A stretch of DNA of 64,000 bases from Bacillota bacterium (GCA_023413135.1 JAEZQK010000021.1:28704-92703); one strand, 5' to 3'. Shown: positions 24,465 to 33,599, numbered from the stretch's first letter. Program-made: numbers and translations. The notes: generated by a model from the sequence alone, not told the origin.

Positions 24465-25262
24465 TCAGCCCCCCGCAAAGGAAACGGTCCTGCGTACCCT
24501 TTCATACAGCGCCTGATGAATAAGGTAAAATATAGCCGCCCAGGCCAGCTGCAATAGGATGGTCAGCCAAACCGGAAGAAAAAGTTCCTGATGTAAGAAT
24601 AGCGCCACCGGCGTCTGCACCATCAGTGGAAAGGGTGTCAGCCATGCTATGGTCTTCATGATTCCAGGGAATAAGGCCACCGGAATCAGCGCGCCGGAGA
24701 AAAATTCCATCAGCGCCGTACGCACCCAGCTTAGTCCTAAGTGGCTGGTAGTGAAAAAGCACAGAAGGCTAAAGCAGCTTACCATCATCATCCGAAGCAA
24801 AAGCCCCAGCGTAAGGCTTAATATGGCCACAGGCAGCGCGCCTGCATCAGGCATGGCAAAGCTTTGTGGGAATAGCAGGAACACAGCCGCCGTCACAATG
24901 CCGTTGATTAACGCCTGGGGGATGATATACCCCGTCATATCCGCCAGGGACTGGCTCAAAAATGATACCGGCTTTAGGTACCGTGATACCACCTTGCCAG
25001 AGCGGATCTCTCTGGAAAGCATATTCTCGGTGGACCAGGTTAGCAAATTGTTGATGAAAAAAGAAATGAGGATGTAGGCATACATGTCTTTGGATGTAAA
25101 TCCGCCGATCTCCCCGCCGCCCCCTGTGATATACAGGCTGCGCCAGAGCATGAACTGCCCAAGCAATAAAATCAGCGGCGTCACCATAGAAAAGAAAAAC
25201 GCAGCCCGGTAAAACAGCGCGCTTTGCATAGTCATGGATACAAGCTTGGCGAATGGTTTCAT
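24465..25262 (-). CDS. ABC exporter permease (ABC-2 type)
   Basis: A 265-residue membrane protein with six predicted helices, partner of the permease at 23683. Recognisable parts are SREIRSGKVVSRYLKPVSFL in the first cytoplasmic loop (comparable with the ELD-LSRPVSP loop of its partner) and a C-terminal LIHQALYERVRR. The ATG overlaps the stop of the ATPase gene (ATGA), so translation is coupled. Confidence 0.85.
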   Translation of the reverse strand: MKPFAKLVSMTMQSALFYRAAFFFSMVTPLILLLGQFMLWRSLYITGGGGEIGGFTSKDMYAYILISFFINNLLTWSTENMLSREIRSGKVVSRYLKPVSFLSQSLADMTGYIIPQALINGIVTAAVFLLFPQSFAMPDAGALPVAILSLTLGLLLRMMMVSCFSLLCFFTTSHLGLSWVRTALMEFFSGALIPVALFPGIMKTIAWLTPFPLMVQTPVALFLHQELFLPVWLTILLQLAWAAIFYLIHQALYERVRRTVSFAGG

Positions 25263-26245
25263 TGCTTTGCACCCGCCGCAAAGATCTGCGATACCACCTG
25301 GTCAATGCCCGGCTCGTTCACCGTGATGTCCTTGATGTCATAGCACCGGGACACCAAATCCAGCATCTCCCTGGGGCTGTAATCCGCCGTGTCAAAGGCG
25401 ATGCGGGTGGAAAGCCCATCCAAAGTCATCTTTGCCTTGGGAATGAGGGGGGCGATCGCTTCCAGCGCAGGTCCTTCCACACAGATCAGGCGCCCGGAAG
25501 CGTACCTGTGCTTGAGCTTATCAAGCGCCCCCTGGTAATACACCCTGCCCTTTGATAAAACCAGGGCGTTATCACATATCTGCTCAATGTCGTTTAGGTC
25601 GTGGCTGGTTAATAGCACCGAAACGCCGTTTTCCCGGTTCATTTTGCGTATGAACTGACGAATGGCAAACTTCACATTGATATCCAGGCCGATGGTAGGC
25701 TCGTCCAGGTATAGCAGCTGCGGCCCGTGCAGAAAGATCAGCCCGATATCCGCCTTCATGCGCTGGCCAAGGGACAGCCGCCGGGCGGGCGAACTCAGTA
25801 TCGGCTCCAAGTCAAGCAGCTCCGTCACCATGCGCATGTTCTTATCGAACAAGGCGGCATCCATTTTGTATAAAACCTTGATGGCGTTGTAGCTTTCAAT
25901 GACAGGGATATCCCACCATAAATTCGTTTTCTGGCCGAAGATGACGCCGATTTTTTTCAAGTACTGGGCATGATGTTTCATGGGGCTCTGGCCGTATACC
26001 GTCACGCTGCCATCGGTCGGGGTCAGGATGCCCACCAGCATTTTGATCAGGGTGGATTTTCCCGCCCCATTTTCGCCGATGCAGGCCAGGGATTCCCCTT
26101 CCTCCATGGAAAAGGTCACCTGATCCACCGCCACCTTTTCGGTCCATTCCGTTTTAACAAGGCTTTTCAAAGCGCCTTTCAGCCCCGGCTGCTTTATGTT
26201 CTGACGGTAGATTTTCGTAAGACCGTTTGCCTCAATCAGCGGCAT
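25259..26245 (-). CDS. ABC exporter ATP-binding protein
   Basis: A 328-residue ATPase. Walker A is IGENGAGKSTLIKM, the signature segment LSLGQRMKADI (a variant of LSGGQ), Walker B QLLYLDEPTIGLD and the switch histidine in LLTSHD. The early part has the extra segment (IKQPGLKGALKSLVKTEWTE) seen in the NatA/DrrA-like ATPases that pair with DUF990 permeases. About 95 residues after the switch region form a regulatory tail. First gene of the transporter operon. Confidence 0.92.
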   Translation of the reverse strand: MPLIEANGLTKIYRQNIKQPGLKGALKSLVKTEWTEKVAVDQVTFSMEEGESLACIGENGAGKSTLIKMLVGILTPTDGSVTVYGQSPMKHHAQYLKKIGVIFGQKTNLWWDIPVIESYNAIKVLYKMDAALFDKNMRMVTELLDLEPILSSPARRLSLGQRMKADIGLIFLHGPQLLYLDEPTIGLDINVKFAIRQFIRKMNRENGVSVLLTSHDLNDIEQICDNALVLSKGRVYYQGALDKLKHRYASGRLICVEGPALEAIAPLIPKAKMTLDGLSTRIAFDTADYSPREMLDLVSRCYDIKDITVNEPGIDQVVSQIFAAGAKQ

Positions 26246-26351
26246 ATAAACCAGCCTTTCATTTGTTGCTGTATAATAAAGAGTGAATTGGAAATATTAT
26301 ACCGTAATATATCGTCAATGTCGACCCATTCAAAATTGAGGTATCATCTTT

Positions 26352-27812
26352 TTAGGCAAGCAGAGACTTGCTTTCTCGCTGATTAGAAGGAAATAAGCTT
26401 CCCTTGATAGTGCATGTCTTTACGCCAAACGTGACGTTTATGTGGTAGTTGAGGTTTATACTATCTTTGTCAAGGCAGATTAGATAAGTTACTTCATAAG
26501 GGGTCTCAATGTAGTACACGGTGAGCAGTAGCGTATTTGCATCTTGCCAAGAAGCAAATGATACATACTCTTGCAAATGTATTTGAACATCCTTAATGAA
26601 ATAGTCAGAACCCTGCGATGGCTTGGTGAAATCAAACAGCAGGTTACTCGCTTGCCTATCCGTATACGCTAAGACAACAAGAAGACAATGGCAATCATCC
26701 TGCTTGAAATGTACTTTGCACAGATTAAGTTCGTTATCATCAAATATATAGGTATGCCCGTTAATGATAGGAGCATCAAATGGAATAGCCCTTTGAGCAG
26801 GAAGTGAGTAAGATATAGACTCCAAACGGTTTTGCAAGTCGCAAAAACGGATAGGCTTATTGAATTTTATATCTGATGTAAACAAGGAATCAAATAAATC
26901 AATTACATCATCCCAATTGTTTTTTCTGGAGGAGACCACAAGGACCGCACTTTTATTCGGCGAGACATAGCAAAGCTGACCGAAAGAGCCCTCATGATAA
27001 AAGCTTCCATCATGATCTATACACATGTGGAATCCATAGCCATTTTTGTGCCGTTTTGTTTCAAGTTTCCGGTTATCGCTTTGCTCAGTCAACGCCATAG
27101 ATAGATATTTCTCAGAAACAATTCTTTTACCTTTGTAGATACCCCGATTTAAAAGCATGTAACCAAATCTCACAACAGCTTCAGGTGTAAGGCCAAGTCC
27201 CATCCCACCACAGGTTATGCCCTGTTTACAGACTTCCCATGTCATATCCGTAGCCCCGAGGGGAATCACCAGATTTGCTTTAACAAAATCAAAAAAGCTT
27301 AAGCCGGAGGTTTTTTCGACAATGGCGGCAAGCATATGGGAAGCATGCGTACTGTATCGGTAATATGTTCCGGGTTCATGAGAAAACTCTTGTGCCAAGA
27401 ACGCTTTAACCCAATCTTCCTGTGGGAATAGCTGCGCATATGTATTTTCATGAATGCCAGATGTCATACTGAGCAAATGCCTAACACGCATCTTACTCAG
27501 GTTTTCAGATATTGTTTCTGGCAGTTTGTCAGGAAAAAAGGATATGACAAAATCGTCCAGTGAGAAAAGGCCAAGGTCACAAGCGATCCCTACTCCAATG
27601 CCTGTAAATGCTTTTGTTGTTGAAAACCAAAGCTGGCGGCAGGCTGGCTTGTAAGGCTTTCTACAATAGTTCAAGATGCAGTAACCGTTTACAACCAGCA
27701 TCATACTGGTTACTTCCAACTCTTGTTGTTCCAGTTCATCAAGCATTGTCCAAATAGCGGATGATGAGACACCCTGATTTTCAGGCAGACTTTCGGGGAA
27801 GACGCTATGCAT
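26352..27812 (-). CDS. Serine hydrolase, class C beta-lactamase family, probably transferred
   Basis: A 486-residue protein whose N-terminal 330 residues have the beta-lactamase/D-Ala-D-Ala-peptidase fold: SxxK motif FSTTKAF (near 69), the second motif YSTHAS and the third-motif region YHEGSFGQ. The last 150 residues are a separate beta-rich domain. No signal peptide is evident, so an esterase-like cytosolic role is as likely as a wall function. The gene is visibly AT-rich (roughly 40% G+C in sampled lines) compared with its neighbours and stands alone, which suggests horizontal acquisition. Confidence 0.85.
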   Translation of the reverse strand: MHSVFPESLPENQGVSSSAIWTMLDELEQQELEVTSMMLVVNGYCILNYCRKPYKPACRQLWFSTTKAFTGIGVGIACDLGLFSLDDFVISFFPDKLPETISENLSKMRVRHLLSMTSGIHENTYAQLFPQEDWVKAFLAQEFSHEPGTYYRYSTHASHMLAAIVEKTSGLSFFDFVKANLVIPLGATDMTWEVCKQGITCGGMGLGLTPEAVVRFGYMLLNRGIYKGKRIVSEKYLSMALTEQSDNRKLETKRHKNGYGFHMCIDHDGSFYHEGSFGQLCYVSPNKSAVLVVSSRKNNWDDVIDLFDSLFTSDIKFNKPIRFCDLQNRLESISYSLPAQRAIPFDAPIINGHTYIFDDNELNLCKVHFKQDDCHCLLVVLAYTDRQASNLLFDFTKPSQGSDYFIKDVQIHLQEYVSFASWQDANTLLLTVYYIETPYEVTYLICLDKDSINLNYHINVTFGVKTCTIKGSLFPSNQRESKSLLA

Positions 27813-27868
27813 GACAGCCCTTCCTTTTTTCGCGGTATTGGTTCATTGGATGACAGCGTTCGGAGCTT

Positions 27869-27907
27869 GCATGTATTCTATGTGCTAGCGTTCATCGATG
27901 CATTTAT
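27869..27907. repeat. Repeat family F, copy 2
   Basis: TGTATTCTATGTGCTAGCGT and CATCGATGCATTTAT resemble 10854-10892. It lies upstream of the serine hydrolase gene; no function is evident. Confidence 0.45.
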
Positions 27908-27998
27908 ATAGGGTATTATTCCCGAACTTGGGCATGCGGCAAGAAAACCGTAAAAGTTCATTGAAAAATGGATACGCAGCTTACTGCGCACCCGTTTT

Positions 27999-28892
27999 TT
28001 AATGAAACAGTGTTACTTCCGGATCTCCATCCGCGCCCACTTCCTCAAGGATCACCGGACCTTCGGGGAGTGGACCTTGGTCGGCGGCCTGGCCTTGGTC
28101 AGCACTTTGAGCTTGTTCGGCATTTTGACCCTGTTCGGCAGCCGGATTTTGCTCCGGCATCTGGCTTGCGTCGCCGCCGGATCCCTCAAAATTGCTTTTG
28201 ACCTGCTGCCACTCCGTGGTAAACTCCTCCAGGGTCAGCCCGTTGTCCGTCATATACCGGGCCGCCTCGACACCCACATAGCGCAAATGCCAGGGCTCAT
28301 AGATGATTTTAGTGATATCTTCCTTGCCTTCGGGGTAGCGGATGACAAAGCCGTATTCCGCGCAGTGGGCGGCCATCCACTGGGCCTCGGACGTTTTGGC
28401 AAAGCCGGAATTTAGTTTTCTGTCGCTCCACTCTTTGCTGACAACGTCGATGCCAAGACCCGTCTGATGGTCGCTGGCGCCGGGGTAGGCCACCACGCCG
28501 TCATCCTTGCCATTGTTTTGTTCCAGTCGGTTCCTATACATGCTGTTCTGTGTCTGGTAGCTGCGGTAGCCGCTTTTGGCGTACAGCGTCACGCCGTCGC
28601 CGGATGCCGCGGCAAACATAGCGTCCAGTGCGTCGGAAACGAACTGACTCATTTGAATGGCGGAGCTGGAGGTTTTTTTCACCTTGATCTTCACAAGGTC
28701 CTGCGGCTTATAGTCGGAAGGAAGCAGGTTATCCGTGTTCACCAGACGGATGTATTCCTTTTGAAGTTCGTTCAGGGATACGGGATAAGTCCATGAAGCT
28801 GAATTTTCCTGTTCAAGCTCCTGTGCGGAGGCGCAGCCTCCAACAAAAAGCATGGTTAGGCACAGCGCCGTCAGCAGCCATTTCTTCCCCAC
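27999..28892 (-). CDS. VanY-type D-alanyl-D-alanine carboxypeptidase lipoprotein
   Basis: A secreted peptidoglycan-trimming enzyme of family M15B, 297 residues. It starts with a lipoprotein signal peptide (lipobox FVGGC) and has the zinc motif SDHQTGLGID, the catalytic YPEGKEDITKI region and EPWHLRYVG. The C-terminal 50 residues are a Gln/Ala/Asp-rich low-complexity tail. The start is GTG 28892, preceded by AAGGAGC; a CTG one codon earlier is closer to the usual spacing. It is adjacent to a second VanY gene on the same strand, 22 bp upstream. Confidence 0.88.
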   Translation of the reverse strand: MGKKWLLTALCLTMLFVGGCASAQELEQENSASWTYPVSLNELQKEYIRLVNTDNLLPSDYKPQDLVKIKVKKTSSSAIQMSQFVSDALDAMFAAASGDGVTLYAKSGYRSYQTQNSMYRNRLEQNNGKDDGVVAYPGASDHQTGLGIDVVSKEWSDRKLNSGFAKTSEAQWMAAHCAEYGFVIRYPEGKEDITKIIYEPWHLRYVGVEAARYMTDNGLTLEEFTTEWQQVKSNFEGSGGDASQMPEQNPAAEQGQNAEQAQSADQGQAADQGPLPEGPVILEEVGADGDPEVTLFH

Positions 28893-28914
28893 CAGTTTGC
28901 ACGCTCCTTTTTCA

Positions 28915-29586
28915 CTATGGTTCCAGTATATCCAAAATGGCCTCCACCTGCAAGGATTCCACATAGGTTTCCATAGGAATTTGTTGCGTATACATGGCCG
29001 TGGCATGATCGACGCCCACATACCTTACATGCCATGGCTCATATTTGTAGCCGGTAATCTCTTCCCAATCCTGCTGGTAGCGTATAATGAAACCAAAGCG
29101 GTGGGCATTGTCCTTCAGCCATTTCCCGGCCTTTGTTTTCCCGAAGGAACCATTCAGACCGCTGGATACACCCTTGGCGCCCACGTCCATGGCCAGGCCC
29201 AACTGATGCTCGCTAGACCCGGGCGGCGCCACATACTCCTGCGCCTTCTTCTCACTTCCGGTGGACTTGACCTTGTTGCCGTATATGGTCTGCTGTTTGG
29301 AAAAATTCCGGTAGCCCGATACCGTGAGGAAGGTGATCTTCGCTTCCTTTTTGGCTGTTGCGAACATTTCCTCCAATGCCTTGGCAGCGTCCGGCCGCAT
29401 GCGCCGCGTGGTGCCTTGCACCTGCGCATCTACCGTCTCGGGCACATAAGCCTCAGATATTTCCTGCTGCCGGTTTACCAAAAAAATCTGCCCTTCCACA
29501 TCCATGTGGGGCATTCCTTTATCCATAGAGCCTTCCATTAAGGATGCGGCGAGGGCGATTGTCGCGACAAGCTGCCGGATGAGCAA
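28915..29586 (-). CDS. VanY-type D-alanyl-D-alanine carboxypeptidase, second copy
   Basis: Family M15B, about 223 residues. Zinc and catalytic motifs are intact: SSEHQLGLAMDV, FGFIIRYQQDWEEITGY and EPWHVRYVG. The N-terminus is hydrophobic (RQLVATIALAASL) and may serve as signal anchor. I favour TTG 29586 because AAAGAGGTG stands six bases before it; the ATG at 29616 has no binding site. It shares the domain but little exact sequence with the next gene, so the tandem pair is an old duplication. Confidence 0.85.
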   Translation of the reverse strand: MLIRQLVATIALAASLMEGSMDKGMPHMDVEGQIFLVNRQQEISEAYVPETVDAQVQGTTRRMRPDAAKALEEMFATAKKEAKITFLTVSGYRNFSKQQTIYGNKVKSTGSEKKAQEYVAPPGSSEHQLGLAMDVGAKGVSSGLNGSFGKTKAGKWLKDNAHRFGFIIRYQQDWEEITGYKYEPWHVRYVGVDHATAMYTQQIPMETYVESLQVEAILDILEP

Positions 29587-29650
29587 ACCATCCACCTCTT
29601 TCGCCAGTATCTTCATTTATATTTGACGTATAAAACAGGGAAATCCTTCC

Positions 29651-31423
29651 CTATTTTGTGACAAAAATTTGATTTCCGTATTTGGAGATGAGGCGGTTCT
29701 TCGCACTCTCATCCATAAGGGCCGTGATCCTTGTTCCGTCCTCCAGATGCTCTTCGCTTACGATCTGCCCCAGGGAGCGTACATCATTGATAGCGCCATA
29801 CTGTTTGAAGGGCACCAGCAGCACCATTTGCTGCCGCCTTGCGTTTAGCAGGGAAGCAATGCGCGGCAAAAGCTCGTCAAGGCCGGTGCCTTCCGTGGCG
29901 GATACATGTACCGCGCCGGGCAGGAAGGGTACGTTATCCGCCGCGTCACATTTGTTCAAAACGTCGATGCGGGGCTGCCTGGAAGCGCCTAACTGATCCA
30001 GTACCTCAAGCACGACCTGGTGCTGCTTTAAGCAGTCAGGCGAGGCTGCATCGGAGACGATGAGAAGTATATCCGCCAGGGTTGCCTCTTCCAACGTGGA
30101 GTGAAATGCATCCACCAGGTCATGGGGCAGCTTGCGGATGAAGCCTACCGTGTCCACCAGCAAAAACTCGCTGCCGCTTTGAAGCTTCACATTCCTGGAA
30201 ACAGCGTCCAGCGTTGCAAACAGCTGATCCTTTACATATACGTCGGCGCCGCTTATTTTATTCAGCAGCGTGGATTTGCCCGCGTTTGTATAGCCTACCA
30301 GCGCCACCACGGGCACCTGTGTCCGCTCCCTCATGCGGCGGCGGATCCCCCGCTGCTTTTCCATTTCGTTTAGCTCCCGCTTGACATCGGTGATCCGTTC
30401 CCTGATGCGGCGGCGGCTGATCTCCAGCTTGCTCTCGCCGGGGCCTCGGGTACCGATACCGCCGGCCAGCCTGGAGAGCACCAGGCCCTGGCCGATAAGC
30501 CTTGTGGAACGGTAATTTAATTGCGCCAGTTCCACCTGCAGCTTGCCTTCTCTGGAGGAGGCGCGCTGGGCAAAGATATCCAGGATCAGCATGGTACGGT
30601 CAATGACCTTGACATGCAAAAGCTCCTCCAGGTTGCGCACCTGGAAGCCGGTCAATTCCTCGTCGAAGATGGCCACATCTATATACTGCGCCTGGCAGTC
30701 CAGCGAAAGCTCCTCGGCTTTTCCCCGGCCTATGAAGGTGGCGCCGTCGGGCTTTGCGCGCTTTTGAAGCGCGGTACCGATGGCCTGCGCCCCCGCCGTT
30801 TCCGCCAGCCGTTTCAATTCTTCCAGGGATTCTTCGCTTTCCGTGCCGATGAGGATGGCCCGCTCCGGCCCGCCAAGGTATTGCTGGTCCTGCCCCTTAT
30901 TGACCAGCTCGTCGGAGACCAGGATTTCCTCCATCCAGGCTTCCTGGGGGACCTTGTTTACGGGCATGGGGCCAAACAGCCGCAAAGAGGGCTGGTCGCC
31001 TTCCATTTCTCCCAAAAAGCCCACGCCGATCTCCGGCGCACGGCCTGGTATGAGGCCTATGGCTGCCATAGCGTCAAAGCGCATGGTGCGAAGCGCGCTG
31101 ATATCCACATCCGACAGCTCCCCGCTGCCGCCGGGATGGGTATGTATGCACCGCACCATGGAAAGCCGTCTCATATTGCGGCGCAGGCGGAATTCCGACA
31201 GCGATACGTTGTCCAGGCCGCCTATGATCACATCCACCACTTCACCGTCCCGGGTTAGGTACACGGCGATCTCCCGGTTGATGTGCAGCGACATTTCCTT
31301 TAAAATATCCACCATTTCGGAGGGGATGAAGGTATCCCGGCCGATTTCCCAGCTATACAGCTTCTCCAACTCTGCTAACAGGGTTTTGCGCAGACCTTCG
31401 GTATTGCCATGGATTTCGGGCAT
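29651..31423 (-). CDS. hflX: GTPase HflX with N-terminal extension
   Basis: Ribosome-associated GTPase that splits stalled or hibernating ribosomes. The 590 residues exceed the usual 430: the first 190 form an extra domain (MPN/JAB-like in places, with HTHPGGSGELSDVD near residue 95), followed by the HflX domain (RAKPDGATFIGRGKAEEL, GPGESKLEISRRRIRERI) and the G domain with G1 VGYTNAGKSTLLN, G3 DTVGFI and G4 LNKCD. The extended form is common in Clostridia. Upstream of it lies the nifU-nifS-iscR group on the same strand. Confidence 0.94.
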   Translation of the reverse strand: MPEIHGNTEGLRKTLLAELEKLYSWEIGRDTFIPSEMVDILKEMSLHINREIAVYLTRDGEVVDVIIGGLDNVSLSEFRLRRNMRRLSMVRCIHTHPGGSGELSDVDISALRTMRFDAMAAIGLIPGRAPEIGVGFLGEMEGDQPSLRLFGPMPVNKVPQEAWMEEILVSDELVNKGQDQQYLGGPERAILIGTESEESLEELKRLAETAGAQAIGTALQKRAKPDGATFIGRGKAEELSLDCQAQYIDVAIFDEELTGFQVRNLEELLHVKVIDRTMLILDIFAQRASSREGKLQVELAQLNYRSTRLIGQGLVLSRLAGGIGTRGPGESKLEISRRRIRERITDVKRELNEMEKQRGIRRRMRERTQVPVVALVGYTNAGKSTLLNKISGADVYVKDQLFATLDAVSRNVKLQSGSEFLLVDTVGFIRKLPHDLVDAFHSTLEEATLADILLIVSDAASPDCLKQHQVVLEVLDQLGASRQPRIDVLNKCDAADNVPFLPGAVHVSATEGTGLDELLPRIASLLNARRQQMVLLVPFKQYGAINDVRSLGQIVSEEHLEDGTRITALMDESAKNRLISKYGNQIFVTK

Positions 31424-31477
31424 AACTCCTCCTTGACGACATGGGGAAGCCGGGGTACGCCCCGCGCCCCCGGCTTT

Positions 31478-31855
31478 TTACTTTGCTGCCTGCTTTTTTT
31501 GGTAGTCCTCGATGGCGGCGTGTATGGCTTCCTCCGCCAGAAGCGAACAATGAATCTTGACTGGGGGAAGCCCGTCCAGCGCCTCCATCACCGCCTTGTT
31601 GGTAAGCTGCAAGGCTTCCTCAATGGTTTTGCCTTTTACCATCTCGGTGGCCATGCTGCTGGTGGCGATGGCTGCGCCGCAGCCGAAGGTTTTGAACTTC
31701 ACATCGGTGATGACGCCGTCTTCCACCTGGATGTCCATCTTCATGATGTCACCGCATTTGGCATTGCCCACCGTGCCGCTGCCGCTGGGGCTTTCCAGCT
31801 CGCCCACGTTTCTTGGGGATTGAAAATGATCCCAAACTTTTTCGCTGTATTGCAT
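31478..31855 (-). CDS. nifU: Fe-S cluster scaffold protein NifU/IscU-like
   Basis: Scaffold on which [Fe-S] clusters are assembled, 125 residues. The three cluster cysteines are in the expected places: GNAKCGD (near 36), FKTFGCGAAIATSS (near 62) and PVKIHCSLLAEEAI (near 106). It follows the cysteine desulfurase gene by 14 bases and belongs to the iscR-nifS-nifU operon. Confidence 0.95.
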   Translation of the reverse strand: MQYSEKVWDHFQSPRNVGELESPSGSGTVGNAKCGDIMKMDIQVEDGVITDVKFKTFGCGAAIATSSMATEMVKGKTIEEALQLTNKAVMEALDGLPPVKIHCSLLAEEAIHAAIEDYQKKQAAK

Positions 31856-31869
31856 ATAGATTTCTCTCC

Positions 31870-33039
31870 TTATTTTAAAGCGGCCGCAAACAGCGGCGAC
31901 ATGGCCCGCAAATTTTCCACAATGCCGGGGAGCACTTTTAGCACCTCGTCCACATCTTCCTTGGTGTTGTCCTGGCTCAGCGACAGCCGTAAGCTGCCGT
32001 GGGCGATTTCATGGGGCAGGCCGATGGCCAGCAGCACATGGGACGGATCCAGGGAACCGCTGGTGCAGGCGGAGCCGCTGGAGGCGGCGATACCATTAAG
32101 ATCCAGGCGCAGAAGCAGCGATTCGCCCTCGATATATCGCACGGAAACGTTCACGTTTCCCGGCAGCCGGTTTGTTCTGGGGCCATTTAAGCGGACATCG
32201 GGGATGGTGCCCAGTATACCATCGATGAGCCTGTCCCGCAAAGAAGCAAGCTTTTGGGATTTCTCTTCAAGGTTTTCCACCGCCAGACTGATGGCCTTGC
32301 CCAGCCCCACGATACCGGCCAGGTTTTCCGTGCCGGCCCGAAGCCCCCGCTCCTGGGCACCGCCCTGCAAAAGCGTATCCAGCCTTGTGCCCTTGCGCAT
32401 ATACAGCGCACCCACACCCTTGGGCCCATGGAACTTGTGGCCGGACAGGGACAGCATATCCACCTGCCAGTCATTAACGTTCACGGGGATGGCGCCGATT
32501 GCCTGCACCGCATCGGTATGGAAGGGGATTTTATGTTCCTTGGCGATCCTGCCAATTTCCGCAATGGGCTCCACGGTTCCTATCTCGTTATTGGCGGCCA
32601 TGATGGTGATGAGGATAGTCTTGTCGGTGATGGCTTTTTCCACATCGGCGGGGGATACGAAACCATCGCTGTCTACCTTAAGATAGGTCACCTCAAAGCC
32701 CTGCTTTTGCAGCCATTCACAGGTGTGCAAAACGGCATGGTGCTCGATGCTGCTGGTGATAATGTGGTTTCCCTTGGCCTTACGGACAAAAGCAGTACCT
32801 TTGATGGCCCAGTTGTCGCTTTCCGACCCGCCGGCCGTGAAGTAAATTTCCTCCGGCTTGGCTCCGATGGCCGCCGCCACCTGCCTGCGTGCCTCGGCAA
32901 TGGCCTTTGCCGCTTCCCGCCCCGTTTGATGGATGCTGCTGGCATTGCCATACACCTGCGTGAAGTAGGGCAGCATGAAATTCAGCACTTCCTGGCTGAC
33001 GGGCGTGGTGGCGGCATTGTCCATGTAAATGCGGTTCAT
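31870..33039 (-). CDS. nifS: Cysteine desulfurase NifS/IscS-like
   Basis: Pyridoxal-phosphate enzyme that takes sulfur from cysteine for Fe-S assembly, 389 residues. Motifs: IYMDNAATTPVS at the start, ITSSIEHHAVLHTCEWL (cofactor-stacking histidine), SLSGHKFHGPKGVG (lysine that binds PLP) and the active-site cysteine loop SSGSACTSGSLDPSHVL. The start ATG 33039 follows GGAAGGAAG and gives the family length. It is the second gene of the iscR operon, upstream of nifU. Confidence 0.96.
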   Translation of the reverse strand: MNRIYMDNAATTPVSQEVLNFMLPYFTQVYGNASSIHQTGREAAKAIAEARRQVAAAIGAKPEEIYFTAGGSESDNWAIKGTAFVRKAKGNHIITSSIEHHAVLHTCEWLQKQGFEVTYLKVDSDGFVSPADVEKAITDKTILITIMAANNEIGTVEPIAEIGRIAKEHKIPFHTDAVQAIGAIPVNVNDWQVDMLSLSGHKFHGPKGVGALYMRKGTRLDTLLQGGAQERGLRAGTENLAGIVGLGKAISLAVENLEEKSQKLASLRDRLIDGILGTIPDVRLNGPRTNRLPGNVNVSVRYIEGESLLLRLDLNGIAASSGSACTSGSLDPSHVLLAIGLPHEIAHGSLRLSLSQDNTKEDVDEVLKVLPGIVENLRAMSPLFAAALK

Positions 33040-33065
33040 AGAACGTCTTCCTTCCAAGATAGTCT

Positions 33066-33470
33066 TCAGGACTCTTTGCTGAGCATGTCTTTGAGCGTAA
33101 TGCTTTGCAACAGCCCGTTGATTTGATCCGTCAGGCGGCTCCAGACCATACGGGTAGGGCATCCGCAGCTTTTTTGGCATGCCTCGCTGTCATGCAAGCA
33201 TTCCGACAGGGATACGGGGCCTTCCGTGGCGTCGATGATATCGCCGACTGTGATTTGGGCCGGGTCACGGGCCAATTGATATCCACCCTGCACGCCTCGG
33301 ACCGTGGTGACCAGCCCGGCCCGGCGAAGATTGCCCAGCAACTGCTCCAGGTATTGCTCCGGCACGCCGGTTTCCGCGATGGACTTTAAAGGTTGGGGTC
33401 CGTTGCCCGCCTGGGTTGCCAGATAAAACATGGCGTACAAGCCATATTTCCCACGGGTGGACAGCTTCAT
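33066..33470 (-). CDS. iscR: Rrf2-family Fe-S regulator IscR
   Basis: Transcriptional regulator of Fe-S biogenesis, 134 residues. An N-terminal winged helix (MKLSTRGKYGLYAMFYLA, SIAETGVPEQYLEQLLGNL, VRGVQGGYQLARDP) is followed by the cluster-binding loop with closely spaced cysteines (CLHDSEACQKSCGC). The start ATG 33470 follows AAAGGAGG. It leads the operon iscR-nifS-nifU and has a palindromic candidate operator at its own transcription start, so it probably controls itself according to Fe-S supply. Confidence 0.93.
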   Translation of the reverse strand: MKLSTRGKYGLYAMFYLATQAGNGPQPLKSIAETGVPEQYLEQLLGNLRRAGLVTTVRGVQGGYQLARDPAQITVGDIIDATEGPVSLSECLHDSEACQKSCGCPTRMVWSRLTDQINGLLQSITLKDMLSKES

Positions 33471-33508
33471 GCCCCGGCCTCCTTTTAAAGGGTTTTTAGG
33501 CTTGATGG

Positions 33509-33533
33509 AAACCCTACTAATTTTATCGGGTTT
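33509..33533 (-). promoter_or_regulatory. Candidate IscR/Rrf2 operator
   Basis: Interrupted palindrome AAACCC-N13-GGGTTT with the inner sequence TACTAATTTTATC. It covers about +2 to +26 of the predicted transcript. The layout resembles Rrf2-type Fe-S operators of Firmicutes (CCCGA...ATTAGTAGGG). Confidence 0.55.
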
Positions 33534-33541
33534 TCGGTGGT

Positions 33542-33570
33542 ATATTATCACGGGGCGGGAAGGTTGTCAA
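33542..33570 (-). promoter_or_regulatory. Sigma-A promoter of the iscR-nifS-nifU operon
   Basis: Minus strand TTGACA (33570-33565), 17-bp spacer, TAATAT (33547-33542). Confidence 0.75.
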
Positions 33571-33599
33571 GGGCTGGGATCACAATTTTTAGATGAGGT

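Noticed and set aside
27999..29586. Glycopeptide resistance locus suggested by two vanY-like genes
   Set aside because: No D-Ala-D-Lac or D-Ala-D-Ser ligase, VanX, or two-component system lies nearby.
31409..32686. 425-codon open frame on the plus strand
   Set aside because: Antisense to nifU and nifS, which have all catalytic residues.
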